5,308 bases of DNA from JBLIAZ01 sp047632015 (GTDB lineage: Bacteria > Bacteroidota > Bacteroidia > Flavobacteriales_C > GCA-002722245): assembly GCA_047632015.1 (NCBI GenBank), contig JBLIBC010000204.1, positions 1-5,308 of the forward strand. Reading direction: 5' to 3'. Positions 1 through 5,308 of this stretch are shown here, one piece after another. A program made the translations under genes and the position numbers. Under the pieces are notes generated by a model that had not been told where the DNA came from, made no database searches, and was given only the letters and a program-made list of their open reading frames with translations. Position 1 is the stretch's first letter. Every line of letters starts with the position of its first letter.

Positions 1-3
1 CAG

Positions 4-18
4 AATTCAATTTGAATT
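4..18. repeat. Perfect 7-bp inverted repeat with a 1-base centre
   Basis: AATTCAA (4-10) and TTGAATT (12-18) are exact reverse complements around a single T. The symmetry is seen directly. Its meaning is unclear: it could be a binding site for a dimeric regulator, part of the 3' end of whatever lies upstream, or a chance palindrome in AT-rich DNA. It lies about 50 bases upstream of the candidate Pho box. Confidence 0.3.
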
Positions 19-38
19 AGCTTTTTAGTAGCTAAAAA
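17..38. repeat. Small AT-rich hairpin with two alternative pairings
   Basis: TTAGCT (17-22) pairs with AGCTAA (30-35). Alternatively TTTTTAG (22-28) pairs with CTAAAAA (32-38) around a 3-base loop. On the + strand the stem is followed by A residues rather than T residues, so it does not look like a terminator in the pst direction. It could be a remnant of upstream gene context, which is outside the window. No open frame enters from the left edge: all three + frames reach a stop by position 28. Confidence 0.3.
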
Positions 39-55
39 AAATATTAATCAAAACT

Positions 56-83
56 TTAAACAAACATTAAGATTAACTTAACA
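56..83 (+). promoter_or_regulatory. Candidate Pho box: three hexamers at 11-bp spacing
   Basis: TTAAAC (56-61), TTAAGA (67-72) and TTAACA (78-83) start exactly 11 bp apart, with AT-rich 5-bp spacers. PhoB/PhoP-family response regulators bind tandem direct repeats with an 11-bp period, and the Bacillus PhoP hexamer is TTAACA-like. The site lies just upstream of a possible -7 element, as expected for a regulator that replaces -35 contacts. The repeats are seen; regulator identity and function are inferred from this context. TTAA words are common in AT-rich DNA, so chance is not excluded. Confidence 0.5.
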
Positions 84-92
84 TTCAGTAAT

Positions 93-100
93 TACATTTA
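93..100 (+). promoter_or_regulatory. Possible Bacteroidota -7 promoter element for the pst operon
   Basis: TACATTTA matches the Bacteroidota consensus TAnnTTTG at all but the last base. It starts 9 bases after the last hexamer of the candidate Pho box and would place a transcript start near 105-110, giving a leader of about 30 bases before the pstS ATG. No convincing TTTG -33 element is present at the expected distance, which would suit an activator-dependent promoter. A weaker alternative is TACTTTAA at 120-127, which is very close to the start codon. Confidence 0.35.
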
Positions 101-138
101 CGGAAGTTACCACGAAGAATACTTTAACAATATAAATT

Positions 139-1098
139 ATGAGCAAATTAAAAACATTATCAATTGTAGTCATAGCAGCAATTGCCCTTTCCAGTTGTGG
201 AGGAGGAAACAAAGCTGCAAACAGCGAAGGAACTGAAGAATCAGCTTTATCCGGTTCTATTTCAATTGACGGTTCAAGTACGGTTTACCCTATTACCGAA
301 GCCGTTGCTGAAGAATTTAGAGAAGTAGCTCCTAAAGTAAAAGTAACAGTAGGTGTGAGTGGAACTGGTGGAGGATTCAAAAAATTCTCAAGAGGTGAAA
401 TTGACATTTCTGATGCGTCAAGATCAATCAAAAACAAGGAAATTACTTCCTGTGAGGAAAATCAAATCACATACGTCGAATTAGCGGTAGCCTATGATGG
501 ACTAGCGGTAATTGTAAATCCAGCCAATACTTGGGTTGATTACTTTACGGTAGAGGAACTGAAAAAACTTTGGGAACCATCTGCTCAAGGAACCATCATG
601 AAATGGAGTCAAATCAGAGCAGGATGGCCTGATGAAGAAGTTCATTTATTTGGACCTGGTACAGCATCAGGAACTTACGATTATTTTGCGGAAGCGATAT
701 GCGGAAAAAAGGTAGGAACAAGGGGTGATTACAATGCTAGTGAGGATGACAACGTATTGGTTCAAGGGATTTCTAGAGACAAATTTGGTTTAGGATTTTT
801 TGGATTGGCTTACTTTGAAGAAAATGCCGACAAGCTGAAATTAGTTGGTGTGGACAATGGTTCTGGTGTAATTAAACCTTCTTTAGAAACTGTTGGTAAT
901 GGAACTTATGCTCCATTATCAAGACCAATTTTCATATACGTGAGCAACAAGGGCGCTGCAAAGCCAGAAGTAAAAAAATTCGTTAATTTCTATTTAGACA
1001 TAGCTGCCGAATTAGCTACTGAAGTAGGATACATTCCTCTTCCGAAAGAGGAAAGTGCAAAACAAGTTTCAGCATTTGAAAATTTTTGTGGAAATTAG
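139..1098 (+). CDS. pstS: Phosphate ABC transporter substrate-binding lipoprotein PstS
   Basis: PstS captures inorganic phosphate and hands it to the PstCA permease. The 319-residue product opens with a lipoprotein signal peptide: K3 and K5, a hydrophobic stretch at 7-17 and the lipobox LSSC with the acylated Cys at 20. It is therefore expected to be lipid-anchored, followed by a flexible Gly/Asn/Ser/Glu linker to about residue 38. Phosphate-binding signatures are visible: GSSTVYP at 45-51, SGTGGGF at 74-80, SDASR at 91-95 and GPGTASGTYDYF at 172-183. ASEDDNVLVQG at 200-210 is typical of the PstS/SphX group. Cys105 and Cys188 could form a disulfide (inference). The ATG at 139 is the only start that retains the full signal peptide; its leader is A/T-rich with no Shine-Dalgarno. 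It is the first gene of the operon, with a stem-loop before pstC and a candidate Pho box upstream. Confidence 0.97.
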   Translation: MSKLKTLSIVVIAAIALSSCGGGNKAANSEGTEESALSGSISIDGSSTVYPITEAVAEEFREVAPKVKVTVGVSGTGGGFKKFSRGEIDISDASRSIKNKEITSCEENQITYVELAVAYDGLAVIVNPANTWVDYFTVEELKKLWEPSAQGTIMKWSQIRAGWPDEEVHLFGPGTASGTYDYFAEAICGKKVGTRGDYNASEDDNVLVQGISRDKFGLGFFGLAYFEENADKLKLVGVDNGSGVIKPSLETVGNGTYAPLSRPIFIYVSNKGAAKPEVKKFVNFYLDIAAELATEVGYIPLPKEESAKQVSAFENFCGN

Positions 1099-1117
1099 CA
1101 AACCCAACTAAAAGAGC

Positions 1118-1150
1118 CAAAACCAGCTTCCATTTAGGGAGCTGGTTTTG
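1118..1150 (+). terminator. Stem-loop between pstS and pstC, likely attenuator or mRNA stabiliser
   Basis: Bases 1118-1131 pair with 1137-1150 in a 14-bp stem with one G-U pair (T1129 with G1139) around the 5-base loop ATTTA. The core ACCAGC/GCTGGT is flanked by AAAA and TTTT, and T-rich sequence (TTATTATT) follows to 1158. This is the form of an intrinsic terminator, yet pstC begins only 12 bases further on. Partial read-through, or protection of the pstS 3' end, would give more PstS than permease, a common arrangement in binding-protein-dependent ABC operons. The structure is seen; the effect is inferred. Confidence 0.8.
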
Positions 1151-1162
1151 TTATTATTAAGG

Positions 1163-2038
1163 ATGAAAACACGCGAAAAGATAATTGAAGCTTTACTAAA
1201 GATGAGTGCTTTAGTAACCGTTTTAACTACGGTGGGCATTATCCTTGTGTTGTCGGTTGAATCTTATAGTTTTTTTCAAGAGGTATCCATTTTTGATTTC
1301 CTTACCGACAAGGAATGGACACCGTTGTTTGCTCAAAAGCATTTTGGAATCATGCCTCTGTTATCGGGGACTTTGTTGGTAACTTGTATTGCTATCGGAT
1401 TTGCCTTACCTGTTGGCTTATCCATTGCCGTTTTTTTGAACGAATTTGCTACTAAAAAATTCAAGAGCATCGTAAAGCCGATTTTAGAATTGTTAGCTGC
1501 AGTGCCAACGGTAGTTTATGGCTTTTTTGCTTTGACGGTGGTCACGCCATTTTTACAACAATTTTATCCGGAATTAGGTGGTTTTAATGCTTTGTCAGCA
1601 GGACTTGTAATGGGCATCATGATCATTCCTTTTATTTCCTCCTTGAGTGAAGATGCGCTAAGTGCAGTGCCAAAATCATTGCGAGAAGCAGCATACGGAA
1701 TGGGGTCCACCAGGTTCCAAACTGCTTTTAAGGTCACAGTTCCTGCGGCTTCATCGGGCATTGTCGTTTCGGTAATATTAGCTATTTCAAGGGCCATCGG
1801 TGAAACAATGATTGTGGCCATAGCAGCAGGTCAGCAACCAAACTTAACCTTTGATCCGACAGTTCCTATTGAAACCATTACAGCGTACATTGTTCAAGTG
1901 AGTTTAGGTGATGTTCCTCATGGCTCCTTGGAATACAAAACGATATTCGCAGCAGGTATCACCTTGTTTATTTTCACCTTTATTTTGAATAACATCAGCT
2001 TTTACATCAAGAAAAAATACCAAGAAAAATACGAGTAA
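1163..2038 (+). CDS. pstC: Phosphate ABC transporter permease PstC
   Basis: PstC is one of the two inner-membrane subunits forming the phosphate channel, paired with PstA. From the ATG at 1163 the protein has 291 residues. Hydrophobic segments lie near 13-32, 67-92, 108-131, 144-165, 197-222 and 258-281, giving the six expected of the family. The cytoplasmic EAA loop that docks on PstB is at 175-194 (EAAYGMG, then VTVP at 191-194), and SRAIGET at 209-215 is the conserved segment that follows. The open frame extends upstream to a TTG at 1148, but this lies in the 3' arm of the preceding stem-loop and would add only Met-Leu-Leu-Leu-Arg. The ATG gives a normal MKTREK start, so I prefer it. AAGG directly abuts this ATG, too close for a standard ribosome site. 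pstA starts 12 bp after the stop. Confidence 0.95.
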   Translation: MKTREKIIEALLKMSALVTVLTTVGIILVLSVESYSFFQEVSIFDFLTDKEWTPLFAQKHFGIMPLLSGTLLVTCIAIGFALPVGLSIAVFLNEFATKKFKSIVKPILELLAAVPTVVYGFFALTVVTPFLQQFYPELGGFNALSAGLVMGIMIIPFISSLSEDALSAVPKSLREAAYGMGSTRFQTAFKVTVPAASSGIVVSVILAISRAIGETMIVAIAAGQQPNLTFDPTVPIETITAYIVQVSLGDVPHGSLEYKTIFAAGITLFIFTFILNNISFYIKKKYQEKYE

Positions 2039-2050
2039 CGACATTCATAA

Positions 2051-2908
2051 ATGAAGACTAACAACAGCAACAGAATCAAAGACAAAGTGTTCCAATATTG
2101 GGGCATGACTTGTACTGTCATGGGGTTGGTGTTACTTACCGTGTTCATTGGCAACATCGTGGTGGAAGGAATTGGTAGAATTGACTGGGACTTCATAACC
2201 AACTTACCTTCCAGAAGACCTGGAAAAGCAGGAATTTACACCGCCATGATGGGCTCTGTTTGGATATTGTTTTTAACTGCCAGCATAGCCTTCCCATTGG
2301 GTGTTGCCAGTGCTATTTACTTGGAGGAGTATGGAGGTAAGACACGCTTAAACCGCATCCTTGAAATCAATATTTCAAACCTCGCAGGTGTACCTTCTAT
2401 CATTTACGGACTTCTCGGACTGGAAGTATTTGTCAGAATTTTTGGATTGGGAGGAAGTGTCCTAGCAGGTGCAATGACTTTATCATTGTTAATATTGCCT
2501 ATCATCATTGTAGCTACTCGTGAAGCTATTAAAGCTGTTCCGAAATCCATAAAAGAAGCCTCATTTGCAATGGGTGCTACGAAATGGCAAACGATCTGGA
2601 ATCAAGTTTTACCCTCCTCTTTTGGTGGAATTCTAACGGGGGTAATACTTGCCTTATCTAGGGCTGTGGGTGAAACAGCTCCGCTAATTGTAGTAGGTGC
2701 ATTGGCTTATGTTCCATTTGCTCCTTCTTCACCAATGGACGAATTTACGGTCATGCCAATTCAAATTTTTAATTGGGTATCAAGACCTCAACACGGATTT
2801 TCAATCAATGCCAGTGCGGCAATTATTGTACTATTAGCCATCACTTTTTTAATGAATGGAATTGCTGTTTATTTCAGAAACAAATGGCAGAAAAAAGTTA
2901 AATGGTAA
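2051..2908 (+). CDS. pstA: Phosphate ABC transporter permease PstA
   Basis: PstA is the second inner-membrane subunit of the phosphate importer and pairs with PstC. The 285-residue product has hydrophobic segments near 21-40, 65-90, 110-132, 136-155, 192-220 and 252-274, consistent with six membrane spans. PSRRPGKAGIY at 53-63 matches the characteristic PstA stretch before the second span. The EAA coupling loop is at 169-188 (EASFAMG, ending QVLP), followed by SRAVGETAPL at 203-212, a PstA hallmark that separates it from PstC (SRAIGETMI). The C-terminus is basic (KWQKKVKW), suggesting a cytoplasmic end. The start ATG follows the pstC stop by 12 bp, with A-rich sequence before it and no Shine-Dalgarno. 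pstB starts 9 bp after the stop, so co-transcription is near certain. Confidence 0.97.
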   Translation: MKTNNSNRIKDKVFQYWGMTCTVMGLVLLTVFIGNIVVEGIGRIDWDFITNLPSRRPGKAGIYTAMMGSVWILFLTASIAFPLGVASAIYLEEYGGKTRLNRILEINISNLAGVPSIIYGLLGLEVFVRIFGLGGSVLAGAMTLSLLILPIIIVATREAIKAVPKSIKEASFAMGATKWQTIWNQVLPSSFGGILTGVILALSRAVGETAPLIVVGALAYVPFAPSSPMDEFTVMPIQIFNWVSRPQHGFSINASAAIIVLLAITFLMNGIAVYFRNKWQKKVKW

Positions 2909-2917
2909 ACCTTAATT

Positions 2918-3706
2918 ATGGAACTATCTCAAGAAAATACTGAACCTACCAAAAAGATAAAACTTCAGGCTTCCAACATCGATGTGTTTTACTCACATTT
3001 TAAAGCCCTGAAAAACATCAACTTGTCCATGTATGAAAACTCTGTGACAGCTTTCATAGGGCCCAGTGGCTGTGGGAAATCTACCTTTTTGCGTTTATTT
3101 AATAGAATGAACGATTACATTGACGGTTTTTCGATGAATGGCGACATTTTATTTGACGGTAAAAACATTTACGATGATAAATTAATCATCGAGGATTTAA
3201 GAAAAGAAATAGGCATGGTTTTTCAAAAGCCTAACCCATTTCCAAAATCAATATTTGACAACGTAGCTTACGGGTTAAAAATACAAGGCATAAAGGATAA
3301 AAACTTCATTGAGGAAAGGGTAATTACTTCGTTAAAACAAGTGGCATTGTTTGACGAAGTTAAAGACGATTTGAATAAATCAGCTCTTGCACTATCAGGG
3401 GGGCAACAACAAAGAGTATGTATCGCAAGAACTTTAGCTGTTGAACCAAGTGTTATTTTAATGGATGAACCAACCTCAGCGCTAGATCCAATTGCAACAG
3501 CAAAAATAGAAGAATTAGTTTTTGAGTTAAAAGAAAACTACACCATTGTAATGGTGACACATAACATGCAGCAAGCTAGTCGTGTAAGTGATTACACTGC
3601 TTTCTTTTACATGGGTGAAATGATTGAAGTAGGAAAAACAAAAGACATTTTCACCAAGCCAGAAAACGAACGAACCGAAAACTACATCACAGGTAGATTC
3701 GGATAA
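2918..3706 (+). CDS. pstB: Phosphate ABC transporter ATP-binding protein PstB
   Basis: PstB is the cytoplasmic ATPase that powers phosphate import; two copies dock on the EAA loops of PstC and PstA. All nucleotide-binding elements are present in the 262 residues: Walker A GPSGCGKST at 48-56, the Q-loop in VFQKPNPFP at 101-109 (Q103), signature LSGGQQQR at 159-166, Walker B VILMDEP at 179-185, D-loop SALD at 187-190 and switch His215 in THN. The wording QKPNPFP and FNRMND (61-66) is specific for PstB among ABC ATPases. Length is close to the usual 250-260, with a short polar N-terminal extension of about 15 residues. It ends ITGRFG, as PstB proteins typically do. It is predicted fully active. 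phoU starts 11 bp after the stop. Confidence 0.98.
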   Translation: MELSQENTEPTKKIKLQASNIDVFYSHFKALKNINLSMYENSVTAFIGPSGCGKSTFLRLFNRMNDYIDGFSMNGDILFDGKNIYDDKLIIEDLRKEIGMVFQKPNPFPKSIFDNVAYGLKIQGIKDKNFIEERVITSLKQVALFDEVKDDLNKSALALSGGQQQRVCIARTLAVEPSVILMDEPTSALDPIATAKIEELVFELKENYTIVMVTHNMQQASRVSDYTAFFYMGEMIEVGKTKDIFTKPENERTENYITGRFG

Positions 3707-3717
3707 ATAACAACAAC

Positions 3718-4383
3718 ATGAGTCAATTAGAAACAGAATTAAGTCAATTAAAAGGAGCAATCATCGACATGATGAAACTTGCTACAAAACAGTTGCAAAA
3801 ATCACATAAAGCGATTCAAAACCTAGACAGCGACTTGTCCCAAGAAGTCATTCACCGTGAAAACAGGATGAATGCGATGGAATTAAGCATAGACAGAGAT
3901 TGTGAAAACATGTTTGCATTGTGGAATCCAGTGGCAACTGATTTACGATTTGTATTAGCTATGTTAAAAATCAATTCGGAATTAGAAAGAATTGGTGACC
4001 ACGCGGCAGGATTAGCAAAATACGTGCTTGCCAATGATGAGCCTTTTAATACTGAATTAACCAATATAATTGAATTGGACAAAATGTTTGAAGTAGCGAT
4101 CGACATGATGGAAGACGTTACTGTGGGATTCAATGAAAACGACACTAATAAAGTAAGGAAAGTGTTCAAAAAGGATTTGATTCTTAACGACATCCTAAAA
4201 AAATCATCTGATATCATAGGGGAATACGTTGGACAAAACCCCAGCTTTTCTAGACAATCATTGTTTTTGTTTTCTGCCTTAAGGAAGCTTGAAAGAGTTG
4301 GAGATTTAACAAAAAACATTGCTGAACAAACTATATTTTACCTTGAGGCGGAAGTAGTCAGACATAAAGTAGGTGAAAAATAA
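3718..4383 (+). CDS. phoU: Phosphate-signalling regulator PhoU
   Basis: PhoU is a cytoplasmic helical protein that represses the Pho regulon when phosphate is plentiful, by linking the Pst transporter to a PhoR-type histidine kinase. The 221 residues show the two-repeat architecture of the family. Each repeat has an acidic metal-binding E-R-x-G-D motif: ERIGDHAAG at 90-98 and ERVGDLTKN at 192-200. The second keeps the usual final Asn; the first has Gly98 there, a mild deviation. NPVATDLRFVLAML at 70-83 is another strong family marker. The length is near the usual 210-240 residues. The ATG follows ACAACAAC with no Shine-Dalgarno. The last 11 bases overlap the longest reading of the next gene. 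No phoB/phoR genes occur in the window, so the partner kinase must be encoded elsewhere. Confidence 0.95.
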   Translation: MSQLETELSQLKGAIIDMMKLATKQLQKSHKAIQNLDSDLSQEVIHRENRMNAMELSIDRDCENMFALWNPVATDLRFVLAMLKINSELERIGDHAAGLAKYVLANDEPFNTELTNIIELDKMFEVAIDMMEDVTVGFNENDTNKVRKVFKKDLILNDILKKSSDIIGEYVGQNPSFSRQSLFLFSALRKLERVGDLTKNIAEQTIFYLEAEVVRHKVGEK

Positions 4384-5089
4384 ACGATTAAAAGTGAAAT
4401 CAATTCTTTCACATAAAACCTTACTTGGACTCGTCGCTTTTGCGATGATCACAATTAGTATCTCATGCGAAAAAGAAACTTGTGATTTAAGCAACCCAGT
4501 CACTTCCACTGTTACCGATATCGAAGGGCATGTTTACCCAACTGTAATTTTTGAAGGTCAACAATGGATGGCCGAAAATTTAAACACCAGTTTATTTGCC
4601 AATGGAGACAGCATCGAACAGGTTATCACCGATTCTCTTTGGCAAGTTACTAGCAATGCAGGTTATGCATACTACAACAATGACAGTACTAGACAAGAAT
4701 CTCTTTCATACGGAAAACTATATAATTTTAATGCCATAACGGACAGTAGGAACATGTGTCCTCAAGGATGGCATGTTTCTACAAAATCAGATTGGGATGA
4801 TTTAGTACAATGTATGAATGGTGAATCAAGAGCTGGTATAGCGTTAAAGGACACAGTTGTATGGAATGCTCCTAATCAAGAACTTGCTACCAATGAAAGT
4901 CAATTTACAGCCCTGCCACAAGGTGCACGAACCGAGATTGGTGAATTCACCAACCAAAGATTTTTCGCCTACTTCTGGGGAGTTGATGATGATCCCAGAA
5001 TCTTTTCAATGTCATACATCAGTGAAGGGGTAGGTAACTTTGAAGTCGACAAAAGGTTCGGAGGGTCAGTAAGGTGTGTAAAGGATTAG
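4373..5089 (+). CDS. FISUMP-domain lipoprotein (Fib_succ_major family)
   Basis: This is a predicted lipoprotein carrying one Fibrobacter succinogenes major paralogous domain; the molecular function of the domain is not established. From GTG 4373 it has 238 residues: a basic N-terminus (KNKRLKVK), a hydrophobic stretch at 17-30 and a lipobox ending SISC with Cys32. The domain spans about 48-238. Family landmarks in order are VTDIEGHVYPTV (47-58), QQWMAENL (63-70), GYAYYNND (97-104), YGKLYNFNAI (113-122), CPQGWHVST (129-137), ATNESQFTALPQGAR (172-186) and the terminal SVRCVKD (232-238). Cys129 and Cys235 may pair. GTG 4394 is an alternative start, giving a 25-residue signal peptide up to the Cys that is more typical of lipoproteins; no suitable ATG precedes the lipobox. 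EKETCD after the lipidated Cys is acidic, which in some Bacteroidota favours surface export (inference). It overlaps phoU by 11 bp, suggesting co-transcription. Confidence 0.88.
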   Translation: MKNKRLKVKSILSHKTLLGLVAFAMITISISCEKETCDLSNPVTSTVTDIEGHVYPTVIFEGQQWMAENLNTSLFANGDSIEQVITDSLWQVTSNAGYAYYNNDSTRQESLSYGKLYNFNAITDSRNMCPQGWHVSTKSDWDDLVQCMNGESRAGIALKDTVVWNAPNQELATNESQFTALPQGARTEIGEFTNQRFFAYFWGVDDDPRIFSMSYISEGVGNFEVDKRFGGSVRCVKD

Positions 5090-5133
5090 ACTTTCCTAAC
5101 AAAGTAAGTGCAGTCATTGAGTAACAATACACC

Positions 5134-5156
5134 TATAACATTTTATTGATGTTATA
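5134..5156. terminator. Weak AT-rich hairpin in the convergent gap, possible bidirectional terminator
   Basis: TATAACAT (5134-5141) and ATGTTATA (5149-5156) are exact reverse complements; an added T-G pair (5142 with 5148) leaves a 5-base loop. It sits in the 85-bp gap between the lipoprotein gene and the converging gene, where a shared terminator is expected. The stem has only two G-C pairs and no long T run follows on either strand, so its strength is doubtful. Nothing else of note is seen between 5090 and 5174. Confidence 0.35.
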
Positions 5157-5174
5157 TTAAAGGATAGTACCAAA

Positions 5175-5308
5175 CTAAATTCTCTTTAAAATCAACACTT
5201 TTTTATTAAAATCGGCAGCAGCGTTAATTACTTGACGGTACACTGGATAGTGCTTTTTATCGATGTCAATTTGATTGTAATACTCGTCAATATGAATGTG
5301 CAACGACC
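5175..5308 (-). CDS. C-terminal end of an unidentified protein (5' part outside window)
   Basis: Reading the - strand from the right edge, one frame stays open for 43 codons before a TAG at 5177-5175, while the other two - strand frames hit stops within it. The visible peptide starts SLHIHIDEYYNQ and ends KKVLILKRI, with HYPVYRQVINAAADFNKK between. It has a protein-like mix of charged, aromatic and aliphatic residues and could form a helix (VYRQVINAAADF) followed by a terminal strand (KVLILKRI). I do not recognise the family. The convergent layout and sensible intergenic gap support a real gene, but 43 codons is short enough that chance is possible. It is probably unrelated to the pst operon. 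Confidence 0.62.
   Translation of the reverse strand, partial: SLHIHIDEYYNQIDIDKKHYPVYRQVINAAADFNKKVLILKRI

Noticed and set aside
1564..1821. 85-codon - strand frame opposite pstC
   Set aside because: Fully antisense to the conserved EAA region of pstC, with no ribosome site or family resemblance; best explained by codon bias of the real gene.
3852..4319. 155-codon open frame on the - strand opposite phoU
   Set aside because: It lies wholly within phoU, whose family identity is strong; the antisense product has a Ser/Asn/Ile-rich composition with no recognisable domain, typical of a shadow frame.
4332..4339. TATATTTT in the 3' part of phoU as a -7 promoter for the lipoprotein gene
   Set aside because: It fits TAnnTTTG apart from the last base, but has no convincing -33 partner, and such matches are frequent in AT-rich coding DNA.
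4306..4509. 67-codon - strand frame across the phoU/lipoprotein junction
   Set aside because: It overlaps two genes supported by family motifs and gives a peptide without domain features.
1..5308. CRISPR arrays, tRNA or rRNA genes, insertion sequences, phage or toxin-antitoxin genes
   Set aside because: No spaced repeat array, no cloverleaf or ribosomal signature, and no transposase or inverted-terminal-repeat pair was seen; coding sequence fills almost the whole window.

Overview
The window holds one nearly complete high-affinity phosphate uptake operon, pstS-pstC-pstA-pstB-phoU. A lipoprotein gene with a FISUMP (Fibrobacter succinogenes major paralogous) domain is appended at its 3' end. 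All six genes lie on the + strand, and the C-terminal end of an unidentified gene converges on them from the - strand at the right edge. The source is most likely a Bacteroidota bacterium, probably Flavobacteriales. The DNA is AT-rich, starts follow A/T-rich leaders without clear Shine-Dalgarno sequences, a TAnnTTTG-like -7 element can be proposed, and FISUMP lipoproteins are common in that phylum. The genus cannot be read from the sequence.

Layout: 1-138 is a non-coding leader with small inverted repeats, three TTAAxx hexamers spaced 11 bp apart (candidate Pho box) and a possible -7 element. pstS (139-1098) encodes a lipid-anchored phosphate-binding protein. A 14-bp stem-loop (1118-1150) separates it from pstC (best start 1163). 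pstC, pstA, pstB and phoU then follow with gaps of only 9-12 bp. The FISUMP lipoprotein gene begins inside the last codons of phoU and ends at 5089. An 85-bp convergent gap with a weak AT-rich hairpin separates it from the - strand gene tail (5175 to the window end).

How the genes work together: PstS captures phosphate on the outer face of the inner membrane and delivers it to the PstC/PstA permease. Two PstB subunits drive import with ATP. PhoU is expected to link transporter state to the PhoR/PhoB-type sensor system, which is not in this window. The hairpin after pstS is placed to reduce transcription into pstC, so that binding protein is made in excess over the membrane complex. The tail lipoprotein has no known phosphate role; its overlap with phoU is the least expected part of the operon. 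The window is otherwise a conventional pst locus, and I see no clearly new biological system in it.
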